Under the pieces are notes generated by a model. The model was not told the DNA's origin, did no database searches, and saw only the letters and a list, made by a program, of their open reading frames with translations. DNA of 64,000 nt from contig WACJ01000529.1 in the NCBI GenBank assembly GCA_008973525.1, positions 1,426,001-1,490,000 on the forward strand, in the 5' to 3' direction. The stretch is from Stenopsyche tienmushanensis. Its lineage: Eukaryota; Arthropoda; Insecta; Trichoptera; Stenopsychidae. The position numbers were made by a program, and so were the translations under genes. This document shows positions 13,986 to 25,180 of the stretch, in pieces (position 1 is the first letter of the stretch; each line of letters begins with the position of its first letter).

Positions 13986-16900
13986 ATTGAAAATGAGGAA
14001 TCCACAAAAAGAGAAGAAATTAAAATTAAAACATTATGAACTTTCAATACTCAAATTTATTTACTATTTGTGATAAGGCGAAGATCACGAGGCAGAGGTT
14101 TCTAGATAATGTTAATGTAACGCGAAATTAACACATGGCTGCAAATGAAGTTTCTGATGAAATCCTATCTATATTCATCCCCGATAAGATCCGCAAGGTT
14201 CCCTAGAAAGAATAGAATGACCATCACTCCTGCAACCCTCACGATCTACCCTCGGCGAGTATAAAGCCCAAACAGCATTAAAAACGGCCTGCTTTAACAA
14301 CTAATAATTGTTCAAAAATAATCGCGAATTATTCCCATGCTACAGTTGTTTGAATATATAAAAATTATCATAATTTTGATCATGTCCTGCCCGATTTCAT
14401 TGATATATTTTTTTAAGAACCATGAAATCAGGCCAAACCTGGGTTGTAATGATCAATTGAAAATATTAACATTTCTGATCTTTAAATTTTTTTTTGACAT
14501 TTTACGTCATGCTCGAGACTTAATTTTTGGTTCAATAATCTTATGATGTGGAAGATTATTCATATTCTAGAAATGTATTCCTATTAAGTAATAAGACAAG
14601 TTAATCTTCTAAGAATTCTTGATCATATGTTTTCTTTTTTTAAAATTAAGTTTTTTGGATCTTCAACATTTATATAAAATTAACAATAATTTTCTCTTTA
14701 TCCTTGTCTTATAGCACAATCTATTTCATGTTTCCAAATCGAATCTTCAGAATAATGTATTAATCTTTTTATGTTATATAATTTGCTTCTATTATGAAAG
14801 GTTTTGATTTTGAGCTTAATATAATAAAACCACTTGCAGATCTATTATGGACATGTTATTTCCTTTCTCTTTGTCTAATACTTTCTCGTCCCACGGATAT
14901 TTTATTCCTTGAAGAACTCAATAAAGATCCTTTGATGAATTTCCTGTCTCATATTGGGCAAAAAATTACATATTTTCTTGACCATACATGTGGAAAATAT
15001 TAAAATTGAAAATTATTTCAGACATTTTAAATCAAATGTCATCCTAAATTGACATGTTACTAGTTTTAGATCTAAAATACTGAGATCGTATATTAAAAAA
15101 ATAATCATACTATTTTAATTGCGCTTATTTGATTATTTTTTATCCAAAATCTTTACTGAAATTTAGATAACATGAGTTCTAGTTTATTAAATATTTCGGA
15201 TATTCTTAGTCCAGACTATAGTTATAGATGACATAAAAGACTTTTATACAAATGTGCAATGGAATCTACAAGAAAATATTATATAAAAACGCAAAGAATA
15301 TTTTTAAATCAATATTTAAGTAAGAAAATGTGAATTTTCTCGCCGTTCATATCTGAAAATTCAATGGTATTTTCAAAAGAGCATTAAATATATAATACTG
15401 TTTGCCTTCACTTTCCTGGGACCGGGCCAAAATTTATTCCCTGTGAAAACGTATCCCACGATACAATCAGTCACAAGACAACCACATTTTTCTGGGGCAT
15501 AATTCCAACGTATTGTAAGTTATGTTCGTAATTTTGTATGCTTCCAGTTTATAAGCCAGAGTCGTAGAAAATGGAACAATGCATGTGAAATATTATTAAT
15601 ATTGATAAACCTTGACATCAATAAAAATATTCTGAAACAAATAATCCAGTTCTTAAATGATAGAAATTTAGCCAAAATTAATATGCTAAATTGAGGGGAG
15701 CAAAAATACGGCTATTTTTTAAAAATGAAGACAATTTTTTGTATGCAATTCAAATGGATTATATCAGGTCAATATTCAACATATGATATGAATATTTTAT
15801 TATTTAAGATTTTTTAAATTCTTGTCGTTCTTATGGAAAGTTTATTGTTATAAATGCTGCTCTACCGCGCCTATATATGTTTTACTTCAAAAATCTTATC
15901 TGTTACTTACTGTTAAATCTTACTGTTGCTTGTTAGCCAGAGAAATATCATATAGTATCAATTTTATCTTGTCACTTTACTAGTAAGTTTTAATTAATTC
16001 TAACATCATATTTTTGGGATGCTTACTTTCTGTGAAAATTCTACAATGGCTTAACATGAATTCTAAAACGAATTTGAATCATGACTGAAATTCGAGCTTC
16101 TTCTCGGTGAAGATGCACAATTCAAGCGTTAATTTTCTTTCCTTCCTAAAGATCGATTTTAAATTCGAATATTTTAGCTCTAAATCTAATATTTTGTCTC
16201 AATACTAACGAATAATATATTTTTTGTAAACGGAATTAATTATTAAAGCAAATTTTTATAACGATATCACTTGAAATTCAATATATTTTATATCAACTAT
16301 GAATCCCATGAAGAATACAACGCCTAGAACCATAGAAATAAGTGTTTGGCGTTCATAATTATGAGCTGTAAAGCAATGCACACTTTTTAATGGCCTCTTA
16401 ATGATATAGACATCGAGTGAAATCATACTTTGAACAATATTTTTTCCACATTTATTTTTTGAGACTAAAATCTGTGTGAATCGATCGCAAAAATATATTT
16501 AATAGAATGGCTAAATATTTTAATATAATTCATTACATTTATTTTTAATAACCAATAAATGCTAAAATACAGCGTAATATTTCGTGAAGTTATGTGATAC
16601 ACGTTCATATTTTAAATCGTTTTATGGAAGAAATCGATATTTTTTCCATGAAAATAAAACTGAAATAGTTTATAAATATTAATATTAATCTACTTCCCTG
16701 AAAAAAATCTTCGTTGCATGCTTGGATATAACAATATTTTTGAGCTTTCAGCAAGCGTTTGTCGTTTTATGGCAGCAAAATAATTTCAAATAAATAGCGT
16801 TTGTAAGACGTAGGCACTCTTTAAAATATATTTTTAGGATTTTCTTAGGAACACATTAAAGGTTTTTTAAATTAACTGATGTCGTTATGGGAGAAATGAT

Positions 16901-18395
16901 GCAATTTCAATGTTATGGTCAAATATATTAGGTTATAAATAAAAATAAATCACAATGATATACGTATTTATTTTTAGACCTTTTTCACACTCACCTGAAA
17001 GATTCCCGCACATCCCCCAGGGATCCATGCACTACACGTTAAGAACAACCCCGTCTCTATCATTCTCTATGCACAGATTTATGTACGAATGGTATACAAA
17101 TTTGATGATATAGATTTTTTTTTTCAGTTCTATTTCGGCAAAGCCGCGTACAAAATGGCGGTGAAAATTTATAGCTCCTTCAGCCCCGGGCTTGAGCATC
17201 TATCTAAGGGGTTGATTATCATTTTTAATATGGGTCTCTTCGATAAATCTCAAAAAGTCTTTGATATAAACGGGCTACACTTATGGAAGCGGCTGCAAAA
17301 AGGGACAACGTAAAAAGCCACTGTCAAAGTTATAATAATGGGTTGTATATGGCGGGCGTATATTTTGTCGCGGGACAAGAGCTAGGTGAAAGAAAGGCTG
17401 GCGCGGGGGCATAAATCCCTCCAACCCCCAAATCTGCCTTAACTCGCGTAAGAATCAGATTATATGGCCACCTTAGGATTTCACTTGCTTGGAAGATTTA
17501 CGATGGTATAAAAACTTCCCTCGGCACGAGAGTTCGCGCCAGCAACCGCACAGGAACAGATACATTTGTTTCCAACTCTGCTCTTCAACCCGAAAAAAAC
17601 TCCTATGATTTATGATGATGTTGACATGTAGTATGTTTTTTACCGACGGCCGTTGGAGGGAAGGTTTTTTCGTTGTGGCCACGCAATCGGCAGAAGGAGT
17701 ATCACTTCTTTTCAACGACGTATATATGTACGGTTATCATTTCCTGCAAATGACGCAGAATAATTTTTTCGGTCAAAAATGGAGAAAGAGGGCAAATCTT
17801 CAGATTCACTTTAAGCTCTGTGAAAAATTCTATACTGAAACAGACGAATAGATATCCAATTTCGTTTTATATCTGGACATTTGTTCGCTTATATTCGTCA
17901 AGTATGAAATTTTTAGAGGGGCATATGGTCAATTTTGACAGCTTCTTATTTCACGTTGATATTGTATGTTGACATTATTTTTGTTAGAAGTTGACACATA
18001 AATACACCCTTTATAAATAATTTAACGCTTTAAAAAATATTAAACATATACTGTTGAACGAATCAAATTTAATGAATGCTGGGTCAATTTGATGTAATTT
18101 GGTTGAGAAAAAATCTTGAAAATGAGTAAGAATAATATTTACAAATTTCAAGAAGAAACTTTACGAGATAGTGTGAGATTTAATTATTATTCTCTTAATC
18201 ACAATACAGCCAGATATCCATTCATCCAGGGCTCCTATATCTTTATTTTTGTACACTTTCGTAAATTTATTATTTTAGTAAATGTCGAAAGTATCATCGA
18301 GCCACTTCTTTACGTAAACATAAACAATACACTTAAAATCGATTAATTTTATCATTTACATATCATTATTAGTTGATAAAATTGTCTTCGTAAAC
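13986..18395. other. Non-coding stretch with a GC-richer patch at 16980-17850
   Basis: 14000-16980 is AT-rich and shows nothing recognisable. At 16980-17850 composition rises and two short open frames appear (17089-17313 and 17612-17851, plus). The first contains a polypyrimidine tract ending in AG at about 17129 followed by open sequence, so a single exon cannot be excluded, but the translation matches no family I recognise. Confidence 0.4.
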
Positions 18396-18399
18396 AAAA

Positions 18400-18975
18400 T
18401 TGTCTTCCGTTGACTTCTATATCGTTTTGTAATCGCCGAACTGAGAGGGGCAACCTGAAAAAATGGCGAAACCACTCAGTCTCGAATTCGCTCGGGTAAG
18501 TTGTACGGTGACGGGGAGACACCCTCAGTTGGTGTAGGAGCGAATCCGAGATGCACTTAAGCGTCACGTATGTCTTCACCCTACCCCGGCAGCGCCCTAG
18601 CGAGGAAAGGGGGGACTGGACTCCTTGTACTCCAGAAAGCCCTTTCCAGTAGAGTCAAAAAGGTCGTCTAGAGTAGTTTTCCACCATCTCCCTATGAAAA
18701 CTACTCAGTCTTTACAAACACCCCAAACTCCTTATCGAGACGTTCGCGAAAGTGTTCGTCAATACGTTCACTCAGGATACCCGTTGGGTGAGCGTTCAAA
18801 ATAAAACTCGGTGGTAATGCTACCTTCAATATCAAGCGAATGAGGAGGTGAATGTATGACACAGACGAAATGGATGTAACCCCTTCCTGTGAATGGATAT
18901 TGAAGAGGCCCATAGTTCTGTAGTGGACTGTTAGTGGCTGCACTATGATGATGATGATGATTAGTTGATAAATTT
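18400..18975 (+). repeat. Dispersed repeat family A, copy 1, LINE-like with (ATG)n tail
   Basis: This GC-richer sequence ends at about 18946-18961 in a short ATG/GAT microsatellite. It shares its last ~320 bp with 23460-23785 and 38330-38645 in the same orientation, for example a GTCGTCTAGAGTAGTTTTCC-like block near 18664 and a GTGAATGGATATTGAA block near 18888. A 3' end finishing in a simple repeat is typical of some non-LTR retrotransposon clades (RTE-like), but no reverse transcriptase is present, so the class is inferred. This is the longest copy: 18400-18650 holds extra 5' sequence, part of which recurs at 23365 and 38270. Confidence 0.7.
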
Positions 18976-19254
18976 GGGTTAACGATCTATACAATCTTAC
19001 GATGTACGCAAGATACTCTCTCCATCTCTGTTTCTCTCCAAACTCAAAATATAAGATACTCTCCGTCTCTGTCTGTCTCCGAGCTGTTGAGCTGTGTAAG
19101 AATGCTCTTTCTGAAATTCGGACATAGCTTTGTGTCTTACCTCTTTAATGGGTTAAACTTACATTTCTTACATTTACGAATAGTTCACTTAATGGTGTAT
19201 TTTGGTCTAAAATTAATACATATGTATCTTTGATCACACAAATAAATCATGCTG

Positions 19255-19750
19255 TTGATCAGAATCAATGGTGAACATTGACGAACTGAAATTACATCAT
19301 CGAATCAGATCCATCTCAAAGTGTACACGAATTTTCACTGACGTTTGATATTAGTAATCAATGAATATTAACCCACTTAGCTTAAATTGGCAAAGTGAAA
19401 AAAAAGTATAAATGGATCCCACACGAACGGAATGAAAAGCAAACATTTTCGAATCGAATTAAAAGGTGTGATCTAAAATAGATCCAATACGATATCAGTA
19501 AGCGCTCAGCACAACGGTTGGATAAGGACATATCACCACAATACAGTCCAAAGCTTAATATTCGCCAATTGAAGCTGATAGTGAGTGTTTGATGGTTTGC
19601 CGTAGAAGTGATCCATTATGATTTAATAAAAACTAATTCGCGACAAACAGTCATTCAATTAACTGTTTATTAATTCAAATATTGCTTAATAATTATAGAT
19701 TGCAAAACTGCAAAATCTTCAGAAGATTATGCTGAATATGCAACGTTAAA
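19255..19750 (+). mobile_element. Mariner transposase fragment (central region)
   Basis: The plus strand reads VNIDELK at about 19270, then a GKVKK-KWIPHERNEKQ stretch (about 19390-19435) matching the mariner WVPHEL(T/S)E linker. After a gap comes PQYSPKLNIRQLKLIVSV-WF followed by EVIHYDLIKT (about 19540-19640). The last part matches the QPKLKIHQLKVMVTVWW / GVIHYDFLK block of cecropia/mauritiana-type mariners, just after the first catalytic Asp. Stops interrupt it. Downstream catalytic regions and both ends are missing. Confidence 0.75.
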
Positions 19751-20084
19751 ATGAAGCCATACTTGATGTTATCATATATTTATTTTGTGAAAAATTAACA
19801 TACGTCTGGGAAACGTATTCAGTTAGTCTCAATTCTTAAACAAATAGTACCGAAGTAAACTTCCATCCCAAGTGTTATTTGATTGCATTTATCAATTCTA
19901 TTTGGATACAAGATGGTGTAGCATCGGCATTAAATCTTTTAAGTCGATTTGGTATGGAATATGAGTAAAATCTCATTAACTATACAATGTCGATAGTTTC
20001 ATTATCACTCCATAATTCGATAGCTATGGATGTTTTCATAGTTTTGCATTTACTGAACGGGGCGAATATGACTCACGTGTCGGG

Positions 20085-20099
20085 GGTTGCCTACCCCTG
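20085..20099. repeat. Possible hAT transposon terminus
   Basis: GGTTGCCTACCCCTG is the reverse complement of CAGGGGTAGGCAACC, a common hAT-type terminal inverted repeat, so an element would extend to the left from here. No opposite end or copy of the 8 bp to the right (TTTTAGAC) was found upstream, so this is an orphan end at best. Confidence 0.4.
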
Positions 20100-20569
20100 T
20101 TTTAGACGTTCCCTTTGTTATCAGATGCTGTGATCTTCATTTTAACCTCTGTCTACTATGCAGACCCATTTACCGTTGTTTCTTGTATAACCCGACAGCC
20201 TTAATCATTCTATTTGTTTAAGATGAAGATTGGTGGAAAATATTTCCCAAGTGGGATCAATTTTTACAGAAATTATGTGCGTTAAGAAAAAAAATGTTAA
20301 ATAAATTATATAAATATTGAGGGTACCAATATTTATATAAGCAAATCATTATTTTACATAATAAAAAAGTCTTAATAAATATTATCAGCAATGATATTTC
20401 AAAATCTATTTAATTAAATATTTATAATTCTTTAAGTAAAAAGGTGAATTTTATGTTCCATGCATTGTCATGATGAAATGTGGTTAATTGCTTAATATTT
20501 TATTAATAAATTTGAATGTTATTCAATTCTGCATTCTTTCTTCATTCATTCATTTTTAATTAGATAAAA

Positions 20570-20690
20570 TCCAGTGGAGTCAGATCAGGAGACCGTGCGA
20601 GCCACGGAATATGGCACGTCCCCAGACAGAAAAATCCACTGGTGTCAGGTCTGGAGACCGTGCTCACAAAAGATTGTATATAGACAGTTG
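20570..20690 (-). repeat. Tandemly duplicated DDE-motif segment of the IS630-like element
   Basis: Read on the minus strand, about 105 bp contain the ARSPDLTPVDFSVWG-type segment twice in succession in different frames, joined by a conserved ATTCCGTGGCTCGCACGG linker. The same duplicated arrangement occurs at 42555-42660 on the plus strand, while the copy at 2515-2580 has the motif once. The duplication destroys the reading frame, so this is not a working transposase. Confidence 0.75.
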
Positions 20691-20697
20691 TAATAAG

Positions 20698-20960
20698 GAA
20701 AGGGTATCATGCGTATATATTAATACGAAGCAGAAGTGGTCAATTTAAACAAATTTTGTTAATTAATTTAATAAAAACATCTTAAACATAAAAAATATTT
20801 TCTTAACCCTGACCCTGACAAATTTGTACCTCTTTAAGTTTACCGACTTATTGAATGATTTGTATGATATTTAGCATATTGTTGGAAAGGGTATAATTTG
20901 GAAAACTTTTTGAAACCAATTTAAGTTCAAAATAGTTGTTATTTTTTATTTATAGAAGTC
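20698..20960 (+). mobile_element. 3' end and UTR of the IS630-like element, second copy
   Basis: From the CGAAGCAGAAGTGGTCAATT stretch (about 20728) to 20960 this matches the minus strand of 2165-2360, covering the last transposase codons and the 3' untranslated region. The adjoining motif segment at 20570-20690 is in the opposite orientation, so this copy has been inverted internally. Nothing here can be translated over any useful length. Confidence 0.75.
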
Positions 20961-21890
20961 GTTTTTTCGCAATTTCGTCAAAAAAATCTATGAACTTATT
21001 AAGTGATGTGTTTTATACATGAAAAATGTTAGCAGTACGCTTCGTATGCGTAATCCGCAGCCTACGAGTAAATGGGCGTATCTGGGTCAAGAATAACTGT
21101 TTAAATGTATTTAATTTCAGATAAAGCTGAAGCAATACTAATGGGAAGCCGTAATAACTTTGAGCTCATTTCGAGTAATACACATTTAAGATTTTGTATA
21201 AACGTGAATATACACTACACTGATATTCTTGATTAATAAAAATACTTTTTGCTAATAATGGCCTTGTAAAGGACTTGGAATAATCTACATTTCCATTAAG
21301 ATTATAATAATTTCCATTAAGATTAAGGATATATGATTTTATCATATTCGATGATATTTAATATTTGATTTAAAAGAAAACATCTGCGTTTGCCAATGTA
21401 TGTTGCTTTGTTAAGTTTATTTTATAATATGGCATTATTCATGTATAATATTGGTTGTTGTGATAAATAGCCTTGGTTAATTGGAAAACCGCAACTTCTT
21501 GCTGAAGTAATTGTATTTGCAACCGTATAAAATTTAGTCAGGATACTGCAGTGTCGGGGTAAAATGTAATAAGAAGGACCTCTGCATAATGGATCTGATT
21601 AAATGAAAATTCCTCATTTCACCTTTTTAGCTTTTTATCCACAGAATTAATTTCATTAAACAAAATCTGAATCGGTAAATAACTTTATTAAACTTTTTCA
21701 GCTAATTCATATCGTTTTTTGCATTCCTGTTTTCATTCATTTTCAATGGCTCAACTCGACGCTCATACTTGAAGTGTACAGAAAAAAAAGTAAATGTTGT
21801 GAAAACGGCAAAAAATTAAAGGAAAACAACCTTATATCTGTAGATATTTTCAAAGGTTCAATGCAGACGGTGGTGGTAACAAATTAAATT
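20961..21890. other. AT-rich non-coding stretch, nothing recognised
   Basis: No coding similarity, terminal repeat or copy of other window repeats was seen. A short direct repeat of ATTTCCATTAAGATTA occurs at about 21290 and 21311. Confidence 0.55.
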
Positions 21891-21894
21891 ACTG

Positions 21895-22010
21895 GTAGCT
21901 CAAGTAGTTTGGAGTACCTCTGCCATATGACTTCTCGGTTAGGCGGGCGGAAACTTGACGGTATATTTGCTTTTGCTCAGGTTCGAATCCCATGGCAACC
22001 CGCGCAGAAG
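21895..22010 (+). repeat. Possible tRNA-derived SINE head
   Basis: GGTTCGAATCC at about 21980 is a perfect match to the RNA polymerase III B box. TAGCTCAAGTAGTTTGGAG at about 21897 resembles an A box and D-arm. The spacing of about 80 bp is longer than in an ordinary tRNA and no clean cloverleaf can be drawn, so a SINE or tRNA pseudogene is more likely than a functional tRNA. No second copy was found in the window. Confidence 0.4.
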
Positions 22011-22608
22011 GACTCACAAATGCACAGCACATTCAAGTACAAACTACGATGCTTAAAACAGATTTATGGTATACACAAATATTTATATCTGTTATATGCA
22101 TTTCCAATCCTCGGGGGGGAAAAAATCTTGTTCTTTTAAAAATGTCACTCCCCGGCAAAAATTCAAAGTATTAAACATAAATCGGGTTGATGAGAAAGTA
22201 ATTATATATATTTTGCAAATAAATTATTGTACCATTCAGAATTCAGAATCAATTAATCGATGACGTCAGTTCAATCAATAACTTCTGGAAGTTCAATAAA
22301 TACACGAAATATGATTAAATATATTTTTAAAAAATCGATTTTAGCTGAATAAATGATTGTAGGAAAATATAAATTGGACATCGTCTTCATTTTAGTAAGT
22401 AAACTATCTAGTGCATTCGTATAAAGCCTTCCAGATGTGTCGTAATTTTTACTTCTTGGACAAAAATGGATCATTTTACTGACATGATCTGCATTTCATT
22501 TCTCTATATGAAGATTCCTCAATCATTTTATTTTCAGATTCAGAAATCTCTATTTTATCTTCGCTTTAACACGGTTCGATTTCTTTGTGCTCAGAGCCTG
22601 TAGCGGAG

Positions 22609-23193
22609 CAGTGGCGACTAGGGAATCCAATCCCGGGATCCCGGACACTTTAAGGTACCTAAGAATCCCGAGATTAGTAAACGTAATCCCGAAAATCGAA
22701 TTCCCGATAAATTACATATTTCCGTCGTTGCAGTTGAACACTTATATATTATAATACTTAGATGTGATTCGTAATTATATTACGGAGGAATACAAAAATT
22801 CTGAATCCCGTATCTATTATATTTCATATCGATATTCCCATTTTTAGAGTCGAAGTGTAGTAAATACATCACCGGTGGGGAAAGGTTAATATAACAATTT
22901 GAAAAACATATATGTAAAATATATTGTATATATGTGTATACATATATTAGACAATTACTGCCCTAGTCGTCGCATAAGCTCGCCAATTAGTAGTTACGCC
23001 ACTGTTTCCAAGCGTCCAGATTTCGGCGAGAATATCTCAATTTAGTAGCCTTCATCGCGCTGGTGAGGTGTACGATTTCTGTTAGATAAAAATTTTAATC
23101 CCGATTCTTTCGGGATTACGTTTACCAATCCCGGGATTCATGAGCACCTTAAACTGTCCGGGATCTCAAGATTGGATTCCCTAGTCACCACTA
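22609..23193. mobile_element. Foldback/MITE-like element with ~90-100 bp terminal inverted repeats
   Basis: The first ~100 bp (from CAGTGGCGACTAGGGAATCC at 22609) recur as the reverse complement at 23085-23193, sharing long runs such as GACTAGGGAATCCAATC and GTAAACGTAATCCCGAAA. The ~370-bp centre has no coding potential. The end sequence CAGTGGCG is hAT-like, but the 8-bp flanks (TAGCGGAG and TATCTTAC) do not match, so no target duplication is preserved. A second CAGTGGCG-type end lies inside, at 22993-23004 in reverse orientation, which hints at nesting. Confidence 0.8.
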
Positions 23194-23339
23194 TATCTTA
23201 CATAGTTGATACTGCCTAATAGCGTATAAAGTATTGAGCCTGGCTGGTTCAGAGCTAAAAAACTAAAAGAACATAGGAAGCACGAGAGGAACAGTAAGAA
23301 GACGGCCTGGAAAAGCCACAAATGGAGAATTCCACTTTA

Positions 23340-23785
23340 CAACGATAATATTATCTCCCGTTGCCTTCTATATCGCTTTGTATTTACTGAACTGGGAGGG
23401 GGAGGGGGATAAACCTGAAATAGAAAATCACCAAGTCTCGAATTACGAATTCAAGAAAGTAAAATCAACAAGGTCGCCTAGAGTAGTTTTTCACTATCTC
23501 CTGAGGAAAACTACTCAGCCTTTACAAATTTCCCACACTCCCTATCGAGACGATCGCGAAAATGCCCTTCAACATGTGCATCTAGGTGGCCCGCTAAGTG
23601 AGCGTTCTATATGAAACTCGGAGGTCATGCTATCTTCAATATTGAGCGAACAAGGAGATAATTGAATGATACAGAAGAATCGGATTTAACCCCTTCTTGT
23701 GAATGGATATTGAATTGGTCCCTAGTTCTGCTGTGGACTGTTTGGGGCTGCACTATAATGATGATGATGATGATAATCATAAAGA
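23340..23785 (+). repeat. Dispersed repeat family A, copy 2, with (ATG)n tail
   Basis: This matches 18400-18975 from a CTTCTATATCG-TTTGTA block (about 23367) to the terminal microsatellite (ATG/GAT repeats at 23757-23777), with an internal deletion relative to that copy. The open frames inside it (23378-23614 and 23662-23907) are not related to any protein I recognise and are not shared as frames by the other copies, so they are treated as chance. Confidence 0.7.
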
Positions 23786-24944
23786 TTTTTTCCTGTTTGC
23801 GATTATATTATGATCATAATGAATATTACTTATATGATATACGAACTGCATTATGTCAAACTATTGGTTATTATATAACATTAGAAATCGATACTTGCGG
23901 ATCATGAAAGAAGCCTTTCATTACTCGAGGAATCGAGGAAAGTCGAGGAAAGCCATAAAGATGTTAGCCGAATATCTCACTCGGAGTATTGTCGAATATA
24001 CGGAGTATCAAATGTTCGTTTTCAGTCCTCTTGGAGTTTGCTGAAACTCCATTGAAAGTTTGTTGAGTCTTCATGAAAAAAGTTTTGGTCCATGCCACAG
24101 TTGCGGCCTCTCTTCGTGGTCATTCGCTTACTTTGAGAGTCAGTCTTTTTGCCAAGTCAACCGACCTGCATATTTTAACTCTTTCCTCTGTCGACGTGGC
24201 GGCTGTCGGCATTTTTAATTTAAATTCCAAATTGCAAACATGTATCAAAGGACTCATTTTTTAACACTAATAATTATACTTTAAAAGGACTCATTTATTT
24301 TCCGGATGTAATGATTCTGTCAACACAGAAAGTGCACTTTTGAGACACGATGAATATAATGAGAGACTATATAATATACTCTATGCCTTTATATCTTAGT
24401 CTATAATTCTATATAATAGATCAAATAAATGCATAAATATTTAAATTGATAATATAATAATAAATTTACTTTAAAAATAAATTTATATACCGTACAAGAT
24501 GAACAACTCTTATTATATTAACTTTGTGCGTGATTACTTAAAATAGAATTTAATTGAACTCCCTCATTTTGCACGCTTTTAACAATAAATCTATGCAGAA
24601 TTTATGCAAAGTTATTAAACATCAAAGTCAAGTAAGAAGTCATTCATTATTTTATGAACGCTTTTGCTTTTTATCAATTATTTTTCTTGATTGACCATAT
24701 TTTTCCTATTGTAATAACTCAAAATTATAACTCTAAAATCTTGTTTTTTCGAAGCTCAAAGGTAGAATTAAAGTTTTTAAAAAGTTGATGAAAAAAATGA
24801 AATATACAACAATTTCAACTCAAAAACATTGCATTTATCAGTTATTAGCAAAATTAAATAATATTCGTATAAAATGCGCTTATAATATAAGGTATTGCTA
24901 AATACAAGAAAAATATTTTAATCCTCATTTTCTATGAAATTTAT

Positions 24945-25180
24945 GGATGACTTATGAAGCCCATTTCCAACTAAATGGCTTCGTCAACTTACAAAATACA
25001 CGTCTGTGGGGTATTCCCAATTCGCAAAGCATATACAAGCGTTCATTGCACCCAGAAAAAGCTATGGGGTGGTTTGCTGTTCTGCAAGAAGAATAATTAG
25101 ATCGATTTTTTTTAATGACACTGGTGGTGTGGAATTTTTGAATGCGATATTGACAAATTTTCATACCAAATCGTGAAAAC
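24945..25180 (+). mobile_element. IS630-like DDE transposase fragment (first catalytic Asp region)
   Basis: The plus strand reads YEAHFQLNGFVNLQNTRLWG, then SQSIYKRSLHPEKAMGWFAVL, and after a frameshift IIRSIFFNDTGGVEFLNAIL. These match the DEAHF.L.G.VN.QN.R.WG ... PLH..KV.VWCA ... I.GP.FFE block of insect IS630-like transposases. The catalytic Asp of DEAHF is replaced by Tyr. It is probably the same superfamily as the C-terminal scraps at 2165, 20570 and 42555, but the pieces do not overlap, so a common element cannot be shown. Confidence 0.8.

Noticed and set aside
13735..20107. A single hAT element from CAGGGGT at 13776 to CCCCTG at 20099
   Set aside because: The two ends differ in their inner sequence, the flanks do not match and no transposase lies between them.
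21895..22010. Functional tRNA gene
   Set aside because: The B box is perfect, but the A-to-B spacing is too long and no acceptor or anticodon stem closes, so a SINE head or pseudogene is more likely.
22609..23004. A shorter hAT element using the inner CAGTGGCG-type end
   Set aside because: Flanking 8-mers (TAGCGGAG and TTTCCAAG) do not match, and the longer pairing to 23193 explains the sequence better.
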